From NCBI GenBank assembly GCA_934271265.1, contig CAKQRE010000005.1, forward strand, positions 1 to 64,000: a stretch of DNA of 64,000 nt. Reading direction: 5' to 3'. Numbering within the stretch: the stretch's first letter is position 1; each line of letters starts with the position of its first letter. The notes beneath the pieces were generated by a model, which did no database searches, had not been told where the DNA came from, and was given only the letters and a program-made list of their open reading frames with translations. Made by a program: the position numbers and the translations under genes. The stretch comes from an uncultured Clostridia bacterium (lineage in GTDB: Bacteria > Bacillota > Clostridia > Christensenellales > Borkfalkiaceae). Shown here one piece after another: positions 1-7,792 of this stretch.

Positions 1-279
1 ACCGTGCCGATCGGCAATTATTATTGTCAGTCATCGGAAGTGTATTATTATAAGAACGACAAAGACGGGAAGAAAATTAAAATATCGTTTGCAGAAAAAG
101 GGGCAGGCATAACCCTGAGCCGCCAAAATGAGGATTGGTCTTTTTCCGCTTTAAACGGCTATAGCGTTGCGAAAGGACCCGGAGTGTATCGTTTTGATTT
201 TTGTGTTGGCAGTGAGAAAAGATACGATTATTTTGGTGCAACGGTTTATCTTGTTATAGAGGAGTATAGTGGCAAATGA
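1..279 (+). CDS. C-terminal part of a lipoprotein-family paralogue (5' end outside window)
   Basis: The frame is open from base 1 and ends at TGA 277-279. The 92 visible residues align by eye with the C-terminal halves of the two complete proteins that follow: a Y-x-Y-Y-x-x-D-x-x-G block, then a G-x-G-V-[YF] turn, then a hydrophobic final strand ending V-Y-L-V-I. It is therefore the last part of a third member of the same local family, whose signal peptide would lie upstream of the window. The alternating hydrophobic pattern suggests a small beta-sandwich. Function is unknown and I recognise no named family. Confidence 0.7.
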   Translation, partial: TVPIGNYYCQSSEVYYYKNDKDGKKIKISFAEKGAGITLSRQNEDWSFSALNGYSVAKGPGVYRFDFCVGSEKRYDYFGATVYLVIEEYSGK

Positions 280-320
280 AGAAATGTTTATTGGCGATTA
301 TCCTTTTAAAAGAAAAATAA
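276..320 (+). pseudogene. possible remnant of a fourth lipoprotein paralogue (signal-peptide start only)
   Basis: An ATG overlapping the previous stop codon (ATGA) opens a 14-residue reading frame MKKCLLAIILLKEK. This resembles the basic-then-hydrophobic start of the signal peptides of the two complete paralogues downstream, but it stops at once at 318-320. About 135 bp of A-rich sequence without a convincing gene follow. The ATGA coupling matches the coupling between the next two genes, so this may be the stump of a deleted tandem copy. It could also be chance. Confidence 0.3.
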
Positions 321-455
321 AGAAAAGGAGGATCAAAAAACAAAAAAGGCGAGATGAATTGCGAGATATTTCGAATGCTAAGTTTAAGGAAACCGAAAGC
401 AAAAAACAAAAGCAAGGAGACTTGTTTTTCAATAAAATAAATCCGGGAGGATAAA

Positions 456-953
456 ATGAAAATTAAGAAGTCATTAACGGCAATTGTATTGTGCATCGTG
501 CTTGTATTTGCAAGCATGCTGTGCGGGTGCGAACAGAAAAAGCATGTTCAAAAAGTTCAGCCGGTATTACGGTTGGATCTTGTAAAAGTAATACCGCCCG
601 ATCTGACAGATCTCAGCAATGTAGTTTATAGTTGGGAGTTGATGGAAGAGGAAGATAGTTGGCCGCCTATCATTTATCGCGTTTCCAATGCAGATTACAC
701 TTTTACGGGATCCGTATATTACTACGAAACGGATGAAAGCGGAGAAAAAGTGGCGGTTAATACGGGAAACGAAGCGGAGATCCAAATCGATCGGCAAGAC
801 GAATACGGTGACTATAGACATTTTACTTCTAACGGTGGAAAGCGCTCACATGGATCCGGCGTTTTCAGATTCACTTTTTTGGTTTCCGATTGTGAAAATT
901 ACGATGGCTTTACCGTAGCGATTTATCTGATAGTAAAGGGAGAAATTCAATGA
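456..953 (+). CDS. putative lipoprotein, tandem paralogue A
   Basis: A 165-residue protein with a classic lipoprotein signal: basic start (MKIKKS), hydrophobic core, and a lipobox ending L-C-G-C with the lipidated cysteine at about residue 25. The mature part is predicted to be exposed and anchored to the outer face of the membrane. It contains a W-E-L-x-E-E block, then the Y-Y-Y-E-T-D-E-S-G segment and G-S-G-V-F turn shared with its neighbours. GGGAGG at 445-450 lies 5 bases before the ATG. Its stop overlaps the start of the next gene (ATGATGA), so the two are translationally coupled. No named domain recognised; tandem duplication is evident. Confidence 0.75.
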   Translation: MKIKKSLTAIVLCIVLVFASMLCGCEQKKHVQKVQPVLRLDLVKVIPPDLTDLSNVVYSWELMEEEDSWPPIIYRVSNADYTFTGSVYYYETDESGEKVAVNTGNEAEIQIDRQDEYGDYRHFTSNGGKRSHGSGVFRFTFLVSDCENYDGFTVAIYLIVKGEIQ

Positions 954-1453
954 TGAAAAAGAAAGTGAGACCGGTTGCAATTATCTTAAGTTTCGTGCTT
1001 TTATTTGTAAGCATGCTGAGCGGGTGCCAGAAGAAGGAAGAGAAAGAAGAACTGCGGCAGCCAATTTTAGCTTTGGACTTAATAAAAATGGAACACAACT
1101 GGGGAGATTTCAGCAATGTGGTGAGACACTGGGAATTATCGGAAGAATCGAAAGAACAAGGACCGCTAATTTACGTTGTTCCCAATGGCAATTATACATT
1201 TGATCGGACTCTGTATTATTATAAAACCGATGATGACGGAATCAGGCATAAATTAACTACGCAATACGGAGCGGCAATGCACATTTACCGGCAGGAAGAA
1301 GACGGGAAATTCCATAGCTATGAGATAGACGGTTGTACTTACGTGGCTCATGGATCCGGCGTTTTTGCGATCACTTTTCAGGTAAATGAGAGAAAATTTG
1401 AATATTTTATCATAACCGTTTTTCTTGTCATAAAGGATCTCAACGAGATATGA
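950..1453 (+). CDS. putative lipoprotein, tandem paralogue B
   Basis: A 167-residue protein, clearly a duplicate of the preceding gene: shared N-terminal pattern, lipobox L-S-G-C with cysteine at about residue 26, the block L-x-L-D-L-I-K after a charged linker, N-V-V-x-x-W-E-L, Y-Y-Y-K-T-D-D-D-G and H-G-S-G-V-F. Both proteins end in a hydrophobic strand before a short polar tail. It starts at ATG 950 or 953, both overlapping the upstream stop. No catalytic motif is visible. A surface-exposed binding or immunity-type role would be speculation. Confidence 0.75.
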   Translation: MMKKKVRPVAIILSFVLLFVSMLSGCQKKEEKEELRQPILALDLIKMEHNWGDFSNVVRHWELSEESKEQGPLIYVVPNGNYTFDRTLYYYKTDDDGIRHKLTTQYGAAMHIYRQEEDGKFHSYEIDGCTYVAHGSGVFAITFQVNERKFEYFIITVFLVIKDLNEI

Positions 1454-1710
1454 GACGAAAGATGATCGACTTGAAGGTGGCGAAGTAAAGTTTGAAATGT
1501 CGATAATGGAGTCCGATAACGATTTTTGCGTTTTATTCGGGAGCTGACGGCGCGGGAGCTGATGATTGGGTGACAAGAAATGTAAGGCTTTCGGTACGTT
1601 CCGAATAAAAAATAATCGTGTGCCAGTCGGTAAAAGCAAAAGTTGCCGAAATTAAGGGATGTCGTAAAATTATGCCAAATTAAGAGGGGCTATTAAAATT
1701 CGCCAAATTA

Positions 1711-1989
1711 GGCTTAGCATTCGCCATCACTAATTACCTTAAAGGCTTCTTTTTCGCCCTTTTCCCCGATTTCTCTATTGATGTACGGAAAGTACTATCG
1801 ATTTCGAAATCGGGAAAAATCATCGAAAAATAAGCTCTTTAAGGCGCAAAGCATTTTTACGGATGAAAAATCGTGTTTTGACAAGGCAAACACCCGAGAT
1901 AATACTCTCTCGTATATTGAAGGGTGTTTAACAAAGTCACAAACCGATTTTTCGCCGTAAAAATAGTTAGTGATGGCGAATGCTAAGCC
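1711..1989 (+). mobile_element. MITE copy 1 (279 bp)
   Basis: The ends are inverted repeats of about 22 bp, GGCTTAGCATTCGCCATCAC and its complement, directly flanked on both sides by TA (1709-1710 and 1990-1991). A TA target duplication is typical of IS630/Tc1-mariner-type movement. No transposase is encoded. The inside contains further palindromes, such as the CCCCGATTTC / GAAATCGGGA pair near 1764-1805. The same element, inverted and of the same length, interrupts cas1 at 35529-35807. Confidence 0.85.
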
Positions 1990-2027
1990 TAAGGGTAGGC
2001 TTTTTAAGTAAAAGCCAAGGGATACAG

Positions 2028-2060
2028 AAAGCACGGTGCTATCGCCGTGCTTTTTGTTTT
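2028..2060 (+). terminator. orphan intrinsic terminator-like hairpin
   Basis: AAAGCACGG pairs with CCGTGCTTT across a short loop, followed by TTTGTTTTT. No gene ends just upstream; the MITE lies about 40 bp to the left. A similar hairpin with a GCATCGG stem follows the MITE-like end at 46363, so it may travel with the element. Confidence 0.5.
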
Positions 2061-2074
2061 TGTGGAAATGGTTT

Positions 2075-2091
2075 GTTTATCGGCTTATAGG
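2075..2091 (+). repeat. short dispersed motif
   Basis: GTTTATCGGCTTATAGG, one of about a dozen copies of a motif close to GTTTATCGACTTATAGGC in this window. Confidence 0.5.
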
Positions 2092-2143
2092 GGAGGTTTT
2101 ATGGGAGAGAATGGTATTTGCGCCCGGTATTATTGACAAGCCG

Positions 2144-2204
2144 TATCGTTTTGAGATTCTTCCTGAGCCCGTCAGGATTGTTGGGTCAGAATGACAAAAC
2201 GATA
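2144..2204. repeat. dispersed hairpin repeat, copy 1
   Basis: A core reading AGATTCTTCCTGAGCC ... GGGTCAGAATGAC is bracketed by perfectly complementary 10-base arms TATCGTTTTG and CAAAACGATA. Confidence 0.65.
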
Positions 2205-2209
2205 TAATA

Positions 2210-2264
2210 TGTTTTTGTCATCCTGAGCCGACCCCTTGCCCGGCTTACGAAGGATCTAAAAACA
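2210..2264. repeat. dispersed hairpin repeat, copy 2
   Basis: The core GTCATCCTGAGCCGACCCC ... CGAAGGATCT is in the opposite orientation to copy 1 and is bracketed by arms TGTTTTT and AAAAACA. Confidence 0.65.
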
Positions 2265-2712
2265 CTCCAAGTTTTCGCCTTACCCGACGGGCTGACAGAG
2301 ACAAGAAAACGCCACAAACAAATATAATCTAAAGGTTTCAGTACCGATAAAGGCTACGTCCCTTAAGGACTAAGGGCGTACGATAAGTTATTGTTATGAT
2401 AAACCTGCATGGGATAAACGGAGTTCTCGGAAAAGGATGATGCCCGAAGAAGGAAAAACGGACTCGGAAAGCAGTTGTTCCTTCTTCGGAAAGAGAAAAG
2501 CGGTTACTCGAAAGAATGCATTATGTTTGCAGGAAATATAACTTGTGACCTCTCGGCGGCGCCGCCCCATTTTTGTCTATCGGACATTTTTCCCGTTTCA
2601 TCGGGGAAATTCACAGGTCAGAATGACAAGAAAGGCAAGTCGGGTCATGGGACAAGAAAGGCAGGTCGGGTCGGGATGATAAAAGGATCTGTTCTCCCCT
2701 GACGACACAGAA

Positions 2713-2773
2713 AAATGCCGTTCGCGATCCAAAGCCCCTTAACAGGCTTACGTATGATCCGCAAACGGCATTT
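2713..2773 (-). terminator. hairpin downstream of aspA
   Basis: AAATGCCGTT (2713-2722) pairs with AACGGCATTT (2764-2773), with an inner GATC/GATC pair. On the minus strand it follows the aspA stop and is preceded by CAAATGCC and followed by TTTTT, so it could act as a terminator. The loop is long. Confidence 0.45.
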
Positions 2774-2792
2774 GTGATTCGATATTCGGTGT

Positions 2793-4184
2793 TCAGTTCT
2801 TCTCCGGCTCCGTCATGGCAAACGGATTCAGGATCTTTTCGAGAAGTTCGTCGTCTAAAAGATGTTTTTCGCGGACGAGATCTTTGATCTTTCTGTTCGT
2901 TTTCAAAGCCTCTTTGGCGAGTTCCGCCGACTGTTTGTATCCGAGATAGGGGCAGAGGGCGGTGACCGTCCCCACGCTTTCGTCTAAAAGCTCTTCGCAA
3001 CGGGCGCGGTTGGAGCGGATGCCGGTGATGCAGTTTTCCGTCAGCGTTTTTACCGCGTTTTTCAGGCACACGAGAGATTCGAACAATTTATAGAAGATAA
3101 CCGGTTCGAAGGCGTTGAGTTCGAGCTGACCCGCTTCGGCGGCAAGGGTGATCGTGGTGTCGTTGCCGATGACGGCGAAAGCGACCTGCGATACGACTTC
3201 CGGAATAACGGGGTTCACTTTGCCCGGCATGATGGAAGATCCGTTCTGCTTGGCGGGAAGAATGATCTCTTCGAACCCCGTTTTCGGGCCGCTGGATAAA
3301 AGGCGCAGATCATTGCACATTTTGGAAAGGGAAACGGCGAGCGTTTTCAGCGCGCCCGACACAAACACGAATCCGTCGAGGTTCTGCGTTGCGTCGATCA
3401 GGTTTTCCGCGCGGAGAAGGTTATATCCGGTGACGGAACAAAGGGTGGGAACGATCTCGTCCAGATACTGTTTCTTTACGTTGACAGCCGTTCCGATCGC
3501 CGTTCCGCCGAGGTTGACGGAATACATTTCCTGCACGGCTTCTTTCAGAAGCTTTACGCAGCGGTGAATACCGGAAGAATACGCCGCGAATTCCTGTCCG
3601 AGGCGGATGGGAACGGCGTCTTCGAGCTGGGTTCTGCCCATTTTTACGATGTCGTTGAATTCGACCGCTTTCCGGTCGAGCGCGGCGATCAGTTCCGAAA
3701 CGTTGGCTTCGAGTTCCGTTGCGTAGTCGAGCACTGTGAGGCGTCCTGCCGTGGGAATGACGTCGTTCGTCGATTGCGAGCGGTTCACGTGGTCGTTGGG
3801 GTGGCAGAGGTATTCTCCCTTTTTGCCGCCGAGAAGTTCGGTCGCGCGGTTGGCGATCACTTCGTTTACGTTCATGTTTGCCGTCGTTCCGGCGCCGCCC
3901 TGAATCGAATCGGTGATAAACCAACGGTCGAGTTTGCCTTCTATGGCTTCTTCGCACGCCTGTACGATGGCTTCTCCCGTCGCTTTCGGGATAAGCCCCG
4001 CCTTTGCATTGGTGATCGCCGCCGCCTTTTTGATTTTAACGATATTTTTGATAAAGCGGGGATTCAGAGGGATCCCCGTGATATGAAAGTTCTGATAGCC
4101 CCGGTAGGTCTGCACGCCGTAATAGGCTTCCGCGGGGATGTCCAGAGAGCCGATAGAGTCGCTTTCCGTTCTTTTGTCCGTCAT
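2793..4184 (-). CDS. aspA: aspartate ammonia-lyase
   Basis: A 463-residue member of the fumarase/aspartase superfamily, converting L-aspartate to fumarate and ammonia in the cytoplasm. The family signature G-S-S-I-M-P-G-K-V-N-P lies in the C-terminal half. It is followed by V-I-G-N-D-T-T-I-T-L-A-A-E-A-G-Q-L-E-L-N, which fits aspartase better than fumarase. The N-terminal G-A-G-T-T-A-N-M-N-V-N-E-V block and the S-T-N-D-V-I-P motif are present. Length is normal. GGAG lies 9 bases before the ATG. It is the last gene of a minus-strand group typA, phosphoribosyltransferase, aspA. The nearby ansA on the other strand supplies aspartate, so the two together would degrade asparagine to fumarate. Confidence 0.9.
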   Translation of the reverse strand: MTDKRTESDSIGSLDIPAEAYYGVQTYRGYQNFHITGIPLNPRFIKNIVKIKKAAAITNAKAGLIPKATGEAIVQACEEAIEGKLDRWFITDSIQGGAGTTANMNVNEVIANRATELLGGKKGEYLCHPNDHVNRSQSTNDVIPTAGRLTVLDYATELEANVSELIAALDRKAVEFNDIVKMGRTQLEDAVPIRLGQEFAAYSSGIHRCVKLLKEAVQEMYSVNLGGTAIGTAVNVKKQYLDEIVPTLCSVTGYNLLRAENLIDATQNLDGFVFVSGALKTLAVSLSKMCNDLRLLSSGPKTGFEEIILPAKQNGSSIMPGKVNPVIPEVVSQVAFAVIGNDTTITLAAEAGQLELNAFEPVIFYKLFESLVCLKNAVKTLTENCITGIRSNRARCEELLDESVGTVTALCPYLGYKQSAELAKEALKTNRKIKDLVREKHLLDDELLEKILNPFAMTEPEKN

Positions 4185-4223
4185 GTGTGTTTTCTCCGTT
4201 GGAAATTTTGCGTTTTTTCCCGA

Positions 4224-4766
4224 TCAGAGCAGGGGGATGGGCGCGAGATAGGAGATATCCGTTCTCTTTGCGGCGTCACCTTCGGCAAGCACGAAAATTC
4301 TTTTATACACAACGCCGCCCGCTTTTTCCACAAGCGCCTCCAGCCCGTTCAGACTTGCGCCGGTGGAGATCACGTCGTCCACGATACCTACTTTTTTCCC
4401 TTTGATCAGATTAACGTCGTGCAGGGAAAGATAAAGCTCCTGCGGTTTTCCCGTTGTGATGGAAGACCCGTAAGAAACGCCGACGCCGTCCTGCATGTAA
4501 AGTTTTTTCGATTTTCTCGCTACGGCATAATAGGGCTGACCGAGTTCCCGCGCGGTCACGTGGGTCAGCTGAAGTCCTTTGGATTCCGCCGTGATCAGCA
4601 CGTCGCATCCGTCGGCGAATTTCGCGAGAGCCTTGCCGCAGTGTTCCGTGAGTTCCACATTCCCGTGGAGATTAAAAAACGCGATTTTTACGCCGCTCGG
4701 CAGGGGGATGATCGGGAGATCCGCGCGCATGCCGGCGATATCGATCGTCAGAACGTCGTTAGCCAT
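4224..4766 (-). CDS. adenine phosphoribosyltransferase-like protein
   Basis: A 180-residue type I phosphoribosyltransferase. The PRPP-binding motif reads V-G-I-V-D-D-V-I-S-T-G-A-S-L at about residues 125-140. The upstream L-I-T-A-E-S-K-G segment and the Y-Y-A-V-A-R-K-S-K-K block match the adenine/xanthine phosphoribosyltransferase group, in which the purine base is joined to PRPP. Substrate cannot be settled from sequence; it may be a divergent apt paralogue acting in purine salvage or as a regulator. It lies between typA (26 bases upstream) and aspA (39 bases downstream) and is probably co-transcribed with them. Confidence 0.75.
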   Translation of the reverse strand: MANDVLTIDIAGMRADLPIIPLPSGVKIAFFNLHGNVELTEHCGKALAKFADGCDVLITAESKGLQLTHVTARELGQPYYAVARKSKKLYMQDGVGVSYGSSITTGKPQELYLSLHDVNLIKGKKVGIVDDVISTGASLNGLEALVEKAGGVVYKRIFVLAEGDAAKRTDISYLAPIPLL

Positions 4767-4792
4767 ATATTCTTACCTCTTTTATGCTTATA

Positions 4793-6619
4793 TTAGTCGT
4801 TTTTGCGGTTTTTTGCCCATTCTTTCATGCGAAGATCTTTGGAAAGGATCTTCTTGCGGAGACGAATGTTTACGGGGGTCACTTCCACAAGTTCGTCGTC
4901 CGCGATGAATTCGAGACACTGTTCGAGGGAAAGGGTGACGGGCGGAATGAGTTTTAACGCGTCGTCGCTTCCCGAAGCGCGGCTGTTGGTCAGATGCTTT
5001 AATTTGCACACGTTTACGGCAAGATCGTCTTCGCGGGAGTTTTCGCCCACGACCTGTCCTTCATATACGTGAACGCCGGGTCCGATGAACAGCATGCAAC
5101 GTTCCTGCGCGTTGAAAAGTCCGTACTGAGTGGTTACGCCCGATTCGAATACGACAAGGCTTCCTCTCGTTCTCGTGGGGATATCTCCCTTGTATTCTTC
5201 ATATCCGCAGAACACGTGGCTCATAATGCCGAATCCCTTCGTGTCCGTCAGCATTTCGCTGCGGTAGCCGAACAGGCATCTCGCGGGGATTTTAAATTCG
5301 AGTTTCGTCGTGCCGCGGTCGTCCGCGGACATGTCGAGCAGTTCCCCTTTTCTCGCGCCGATCTTGTTCATGATCGCGCCGACGTAATCGTTGGGTACTT
5401 CGATCACGAGATCTTCCATAGGCTCGTGGCATTTGCCGTTGATCTCTTTGAAGATGACGCGCGGGCGGGATACCTGGAATTCGTAACCCTCTCTGCGCAT
5501 GTTTTCGATGAGGATGGAGAGGTGCAGTTCTCCTCTGCCGTATACCTTGAAGGTGTCCGCGCTGTCCGTTTCCTCCACGCGCATGGAAACGTTCGTTTCG
5601 ATCTCTTTGAACAGTCTCGCGCGGAGATGACGGGAAGTGACGAATTTCCCTTCTTTGCCGGCAAACGGGCTGTTGTTTACCATGAAAAGCATGGAGACGG
5701 TCGGCTCGTCGATGGCGACGAAGGGAAGCTGTTCGATACAGTCGTTCGAACAGATGGTCTCGCCGATGTTGATCTTATCGATGCCGGAAACGGCGATGAT
5801 GTCGCCCATTTCCGCCGATTCCACTTCGATCCTCTTTAAGCCTTCGAACTGATAGAGCTTACCTACGCGGGCGGGAGAAGTCGTTTTGTCGGTGTGGATC
5901 ACGGTGATCGCCTGACCGTCCGCTATCTTTCCTCTCACAAGCCTGCCGATGCCGATCCTGCCGACGTATTCGTCGTAGTCGACGTTGCAGATGATCGCCT
6001 GCAAAGGTCCGTTCAGATCGCCCTGCGGCGCCGGGATCTCGGAGAGAATGGTGTCGAGCAACGGGGTGAGGTCGGTGCCGGGAACGGCGGGGTCGTAAGT
6101 TGCCCAGCCCTGTTTCGCGCTGGCGTAAACCACCTTGAAATCAAGCTGATCGTCGTTCGCGCCGAGCTCGATGAAAAGGTTGATGATCCCGTCGATGGTG
6201 GCGTTGAGGTCTCCGCCTTTGTCGATTTTGTTAATGCAAACGATGGGCTTTTTATTGAGCGAAAGCGCTTTTTTCAGTACGTATCTCGTCTGCGGCATGC
6301 AGCCTTCCACCGCGTCGACGAGAAGAACCACGCCGTCTACCATGGAGAGGATCCGCTCCACTTCGCCGCCGAAATCGGCGTGCCCCGGGGTGTCGATGAT
6401 GTTGATTTTCGTGTCCTTGTAAATAACCGCAGTGTTCTTCGCGAGGATGGTAATTCCTCTTTCCTTTTCGATATCGCCGCTGTCCATGACTCTTTCCGCC
6501 ACGACTTCGTTGCTTCTGAAAATGTGATTCTGCTTCAAAAGCCCGTCGACGAGGGTGGTTTTGCCGTGGTCGACGTGCGCGATGATCGCGATATTTCTTA
6601 CGTTGCTTCTGATATCCAT
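4793..6619 (-). CDS. typA: ribosome-associated GTPase TypA/BipA
   Basis: A 608-residue translational GTPase of full family length. The G domain shows A-H-V-D-H-G-K-T-T-L (P loop) near residue 15, D-T-P-G-H-A-D-F (G3) and N-K-I-D-K (G4). EF-G-like domains follow, and the C-terminal half contains the family hallmark G-T-R-G near residue 420 and G-Y-R-S-E-M-L-T-D-T-K-G. Known family members bind the 70S ribosome and aid 50S assembly and stress or cold adaptation. AGGAG sits 8 bases before the ATG. It is the first gene of the minus-strand group and is divergent from ansA. Confidence 0.93.
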   Translation of the reverse strand: MDIRSNVRNIAIIAHVDHGKTTLVDGLLKQNHIFRSNEVVAERVMDSGDIEKERGITILAKNTAVIYKDTKINIIDTPGHADFGGEVERILSMVDGVVLLVDAVEGCMPQTRYVLKKALSLNKKPIVCINKIDKGGDLNATIDGIINLFIELGANDDQLDFKVVYASAKQGWATYDPAVPGTDLTPLLDTILSEIPAPQGDLNGPLQAIICNVDYDEYVGRIGIGRLVRGKIADGQAITVIHTDKTTSPARVGKLYQFEGLKRIEVESAEMGDIIAVSGIDKINIGETICSNDCIEQLPFVAIDEPTVSMLFMVNNSPFAGKEGKFVTSRHLRARLFKEIETNVSMRVEETDSADTFKVYGRGELHLSILIENMRREGYEFQVSRPRVIFKEINGKCHEPMEDLVIEVPNDYVGAIMNKIGARKGELLDMSADDRGTTKLEFKIPARCLFGYRSEMLTDTKGFGIMSHVFCGYEEYKGDIPTRTRGSLVVFESGVTTQYGLFNAQERCMLFIGPGVHVYEGQVVGENSREDDLAVNVCKLKHLTNSRASGSDDALKLIPPVTLSLEQCLEFIADDELVEVTPVNIRLRKKILSKDLRMKEWAKNRKND

Positions 6620-6713
6620 ATGGAGTTCTCCTATTCAAACTCCTTTAGTATATATTTTGTCGCGTGATTTGTCAAACAAATGGAAAAGTATTTTTTAATC
6701 TCCGCCAAAAAAT

Positions 6714-6742
6714 TAGACATTTTTTCTTTGATGTGTTAAAAT
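6714..6742 (+). promoter_or_regulatory. ansA promoter, probably giving a leaderless mRNA
   Basis: TAGACA (6714-6719), a 17-base spacer and TAAAAT (6737-6742). The ATG of ansA starts 7 bases after the -10 box, at the expected transcription start, and no Shine-Dalgarno sequence is present. Confidence 0.55.
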
Positions 6743-6748
6743 GCTTAC

Positions 6749-7747
6749 ATGAAAAACATACTCATTATCGCAACGGGCGGAACGATCGCATCGAAACGGA
6801 CGGAAACGGGGTTATCTCCGCTGATGACGGTGGAAGAGATGCTTGCTTTCGTACCGGAAATCAGAAAAACAGCGAACGTCGGCGTCGTTCAGCCGATGAA
6901 TCTCGACAGTACGAATATCGCCCCGTCGGACTGGCTCGTTATGGAAAAATGCATCGAGGAGAATTACGACCGCTACGACGGTTTCGTGATCCTTCACGGA
7001 ACGGATACGATGGCATATACGGCGGCGGCGCTTTCCTACCTCGTGCAGGACAGCCCGAAACCGATCGTGGTTACGGGTGCGCAACGCCCTATCGACATGG
7101 AAGTGACGGACGCGAAAACGAATTTTACCGACAGCGTGCGTTATGCCGTTTCGCCTGCGGCGAAAGGGGTCTCGCTCGTATTCGACGGTCGGGTGATCTG
7201 CGGAACGCGCGCAAAAAAGACGAGATCGAAGAGTTTCAACGCCTTTTCGAGTATTAATTTCCCTTATCTTGCCGTCGTTTCGGGAGGGAAAGTGATCGAT
7301 TACGGCATCGGAAGGGTCGCTTGCGCCCGCCCGATTTTTTACGATAAGCTCAATCCGAGCGTCGGGTTGTTCAAGCTGATCCCCGGCGTAAAGGAGGATC
7401 TTCTCGATTATTATTTCCTTCTGCACGACGTCGTCGTGATCGAAAGTTTCGGCGTGGGCGGTATTCCGGAAGGGGATCGCTTCGGCTTTTACGACGTGAT
7501 CGCAAAATGGCGGGAGAGGGGAAAAGTGACCGTCGTCTGCACGCAGGTGATGAGCGAGGGCAGCGATATGTCCGTTTATCGCGTCGGCGTAAGGGGCAAA
7601 GAGGAATACGGGCTTATGGAAAGCTACGATATGACCCCCGAGGCCGTCGTGACGAAACTGATGTGGGCTTCCGCCGTTGCAAAAGATCGGTCGGAGCTTG
7701 AAAAGTTGTTCTATAAGACGATTAACAGCGATATTTTATGTAAATAA
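6749..7747 (+). CDS. ansA: L-asparaginase, type I
   Basis: A 332-residue cytoplasmic asparaginase hydrolysing L-asparagine to aspartate and ammonia. The first catalytic threonine is in I-A-T-G-G-T-I-A-S (residues about 6-14) and the second in H-G-T-D-T-M-A-Y (about 89-96). The D-S-T-N-I block before them, which binds substrate, is also present. There is no signal peptide, so this is the cytosolic type. Length matches the family. It is divergent from typA-apt-aspA, which suggests a local asparagine/aspartate catabolic function. The start codon lies right at the predicted transcription start. Confidence 0.9.
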   Translation: MKNILIIATGGTIASKRTETGLSPLMTVEEMLAFVPEIRKTANVGVVQPMNLDSTNIAPSDWLVMEKCIEENYDRYDGFVILHGTDTMAYTAAALSYLVQDSPKPIVVTGAQRPIDMEVTDAKTNFTDSVRYAVSPAAKGVSLVFDGRVICGTRAKKTRSKSFNAFSSINFPYLAVVSGGKVIDYGIGRVACARPIFYDKLNPSVGLFKLIPGVKEDLLDYYFLLHDVVVIESFGVGGIPEGDRFGFYDVIAKWRERGKVTVVCTQVMSEGSDMSVYRVGVRGKEEYGLMESYDMTPEAVVTKLMWASAVAKDRSELEKLFYKTINSDILCK

Positions 7748-7792
7748 ACGTCGGCGCGGAATTTTTTGCCGACAGAGAAAGAGGAAGTACCA

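Larger units (their letters stand above)
1454..2792. other. gene-free region of about 1.3 kb with repeats
   Basis: No open frame here has a ribosome binding site and protein-like composition. It holds a MITE (1711-1989), two small hairpins just to its right (1998-2016 and 2028-2053), one copy of the short GTTTATCG motif (2075-2091), two dispersed hairpins (2144-2264) and, at about 2610-2690, a degenerate stretch with repeated GACAAGAAAGGCA(A/G)GTCGGGTC. It reads like a landing zone for repeats next to the lipoprotein tandem array. Confidence 0.6.

Noticed and set aside
269..454. 61-residue basic open frame between lipoprotein copies
   Set aside because: Lysine-rich translation of A-rich DNA; its start overlaps the previous gene without a ribosome binding site.
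3564..4796. 410-residue plus-strand open frame opposite aspA and the phosphoribosyltransferase gene
   Set aside because: Arginine- and phenylalanine-rich antisense shadow spanning two well-supported genes; no ribosome binding site.
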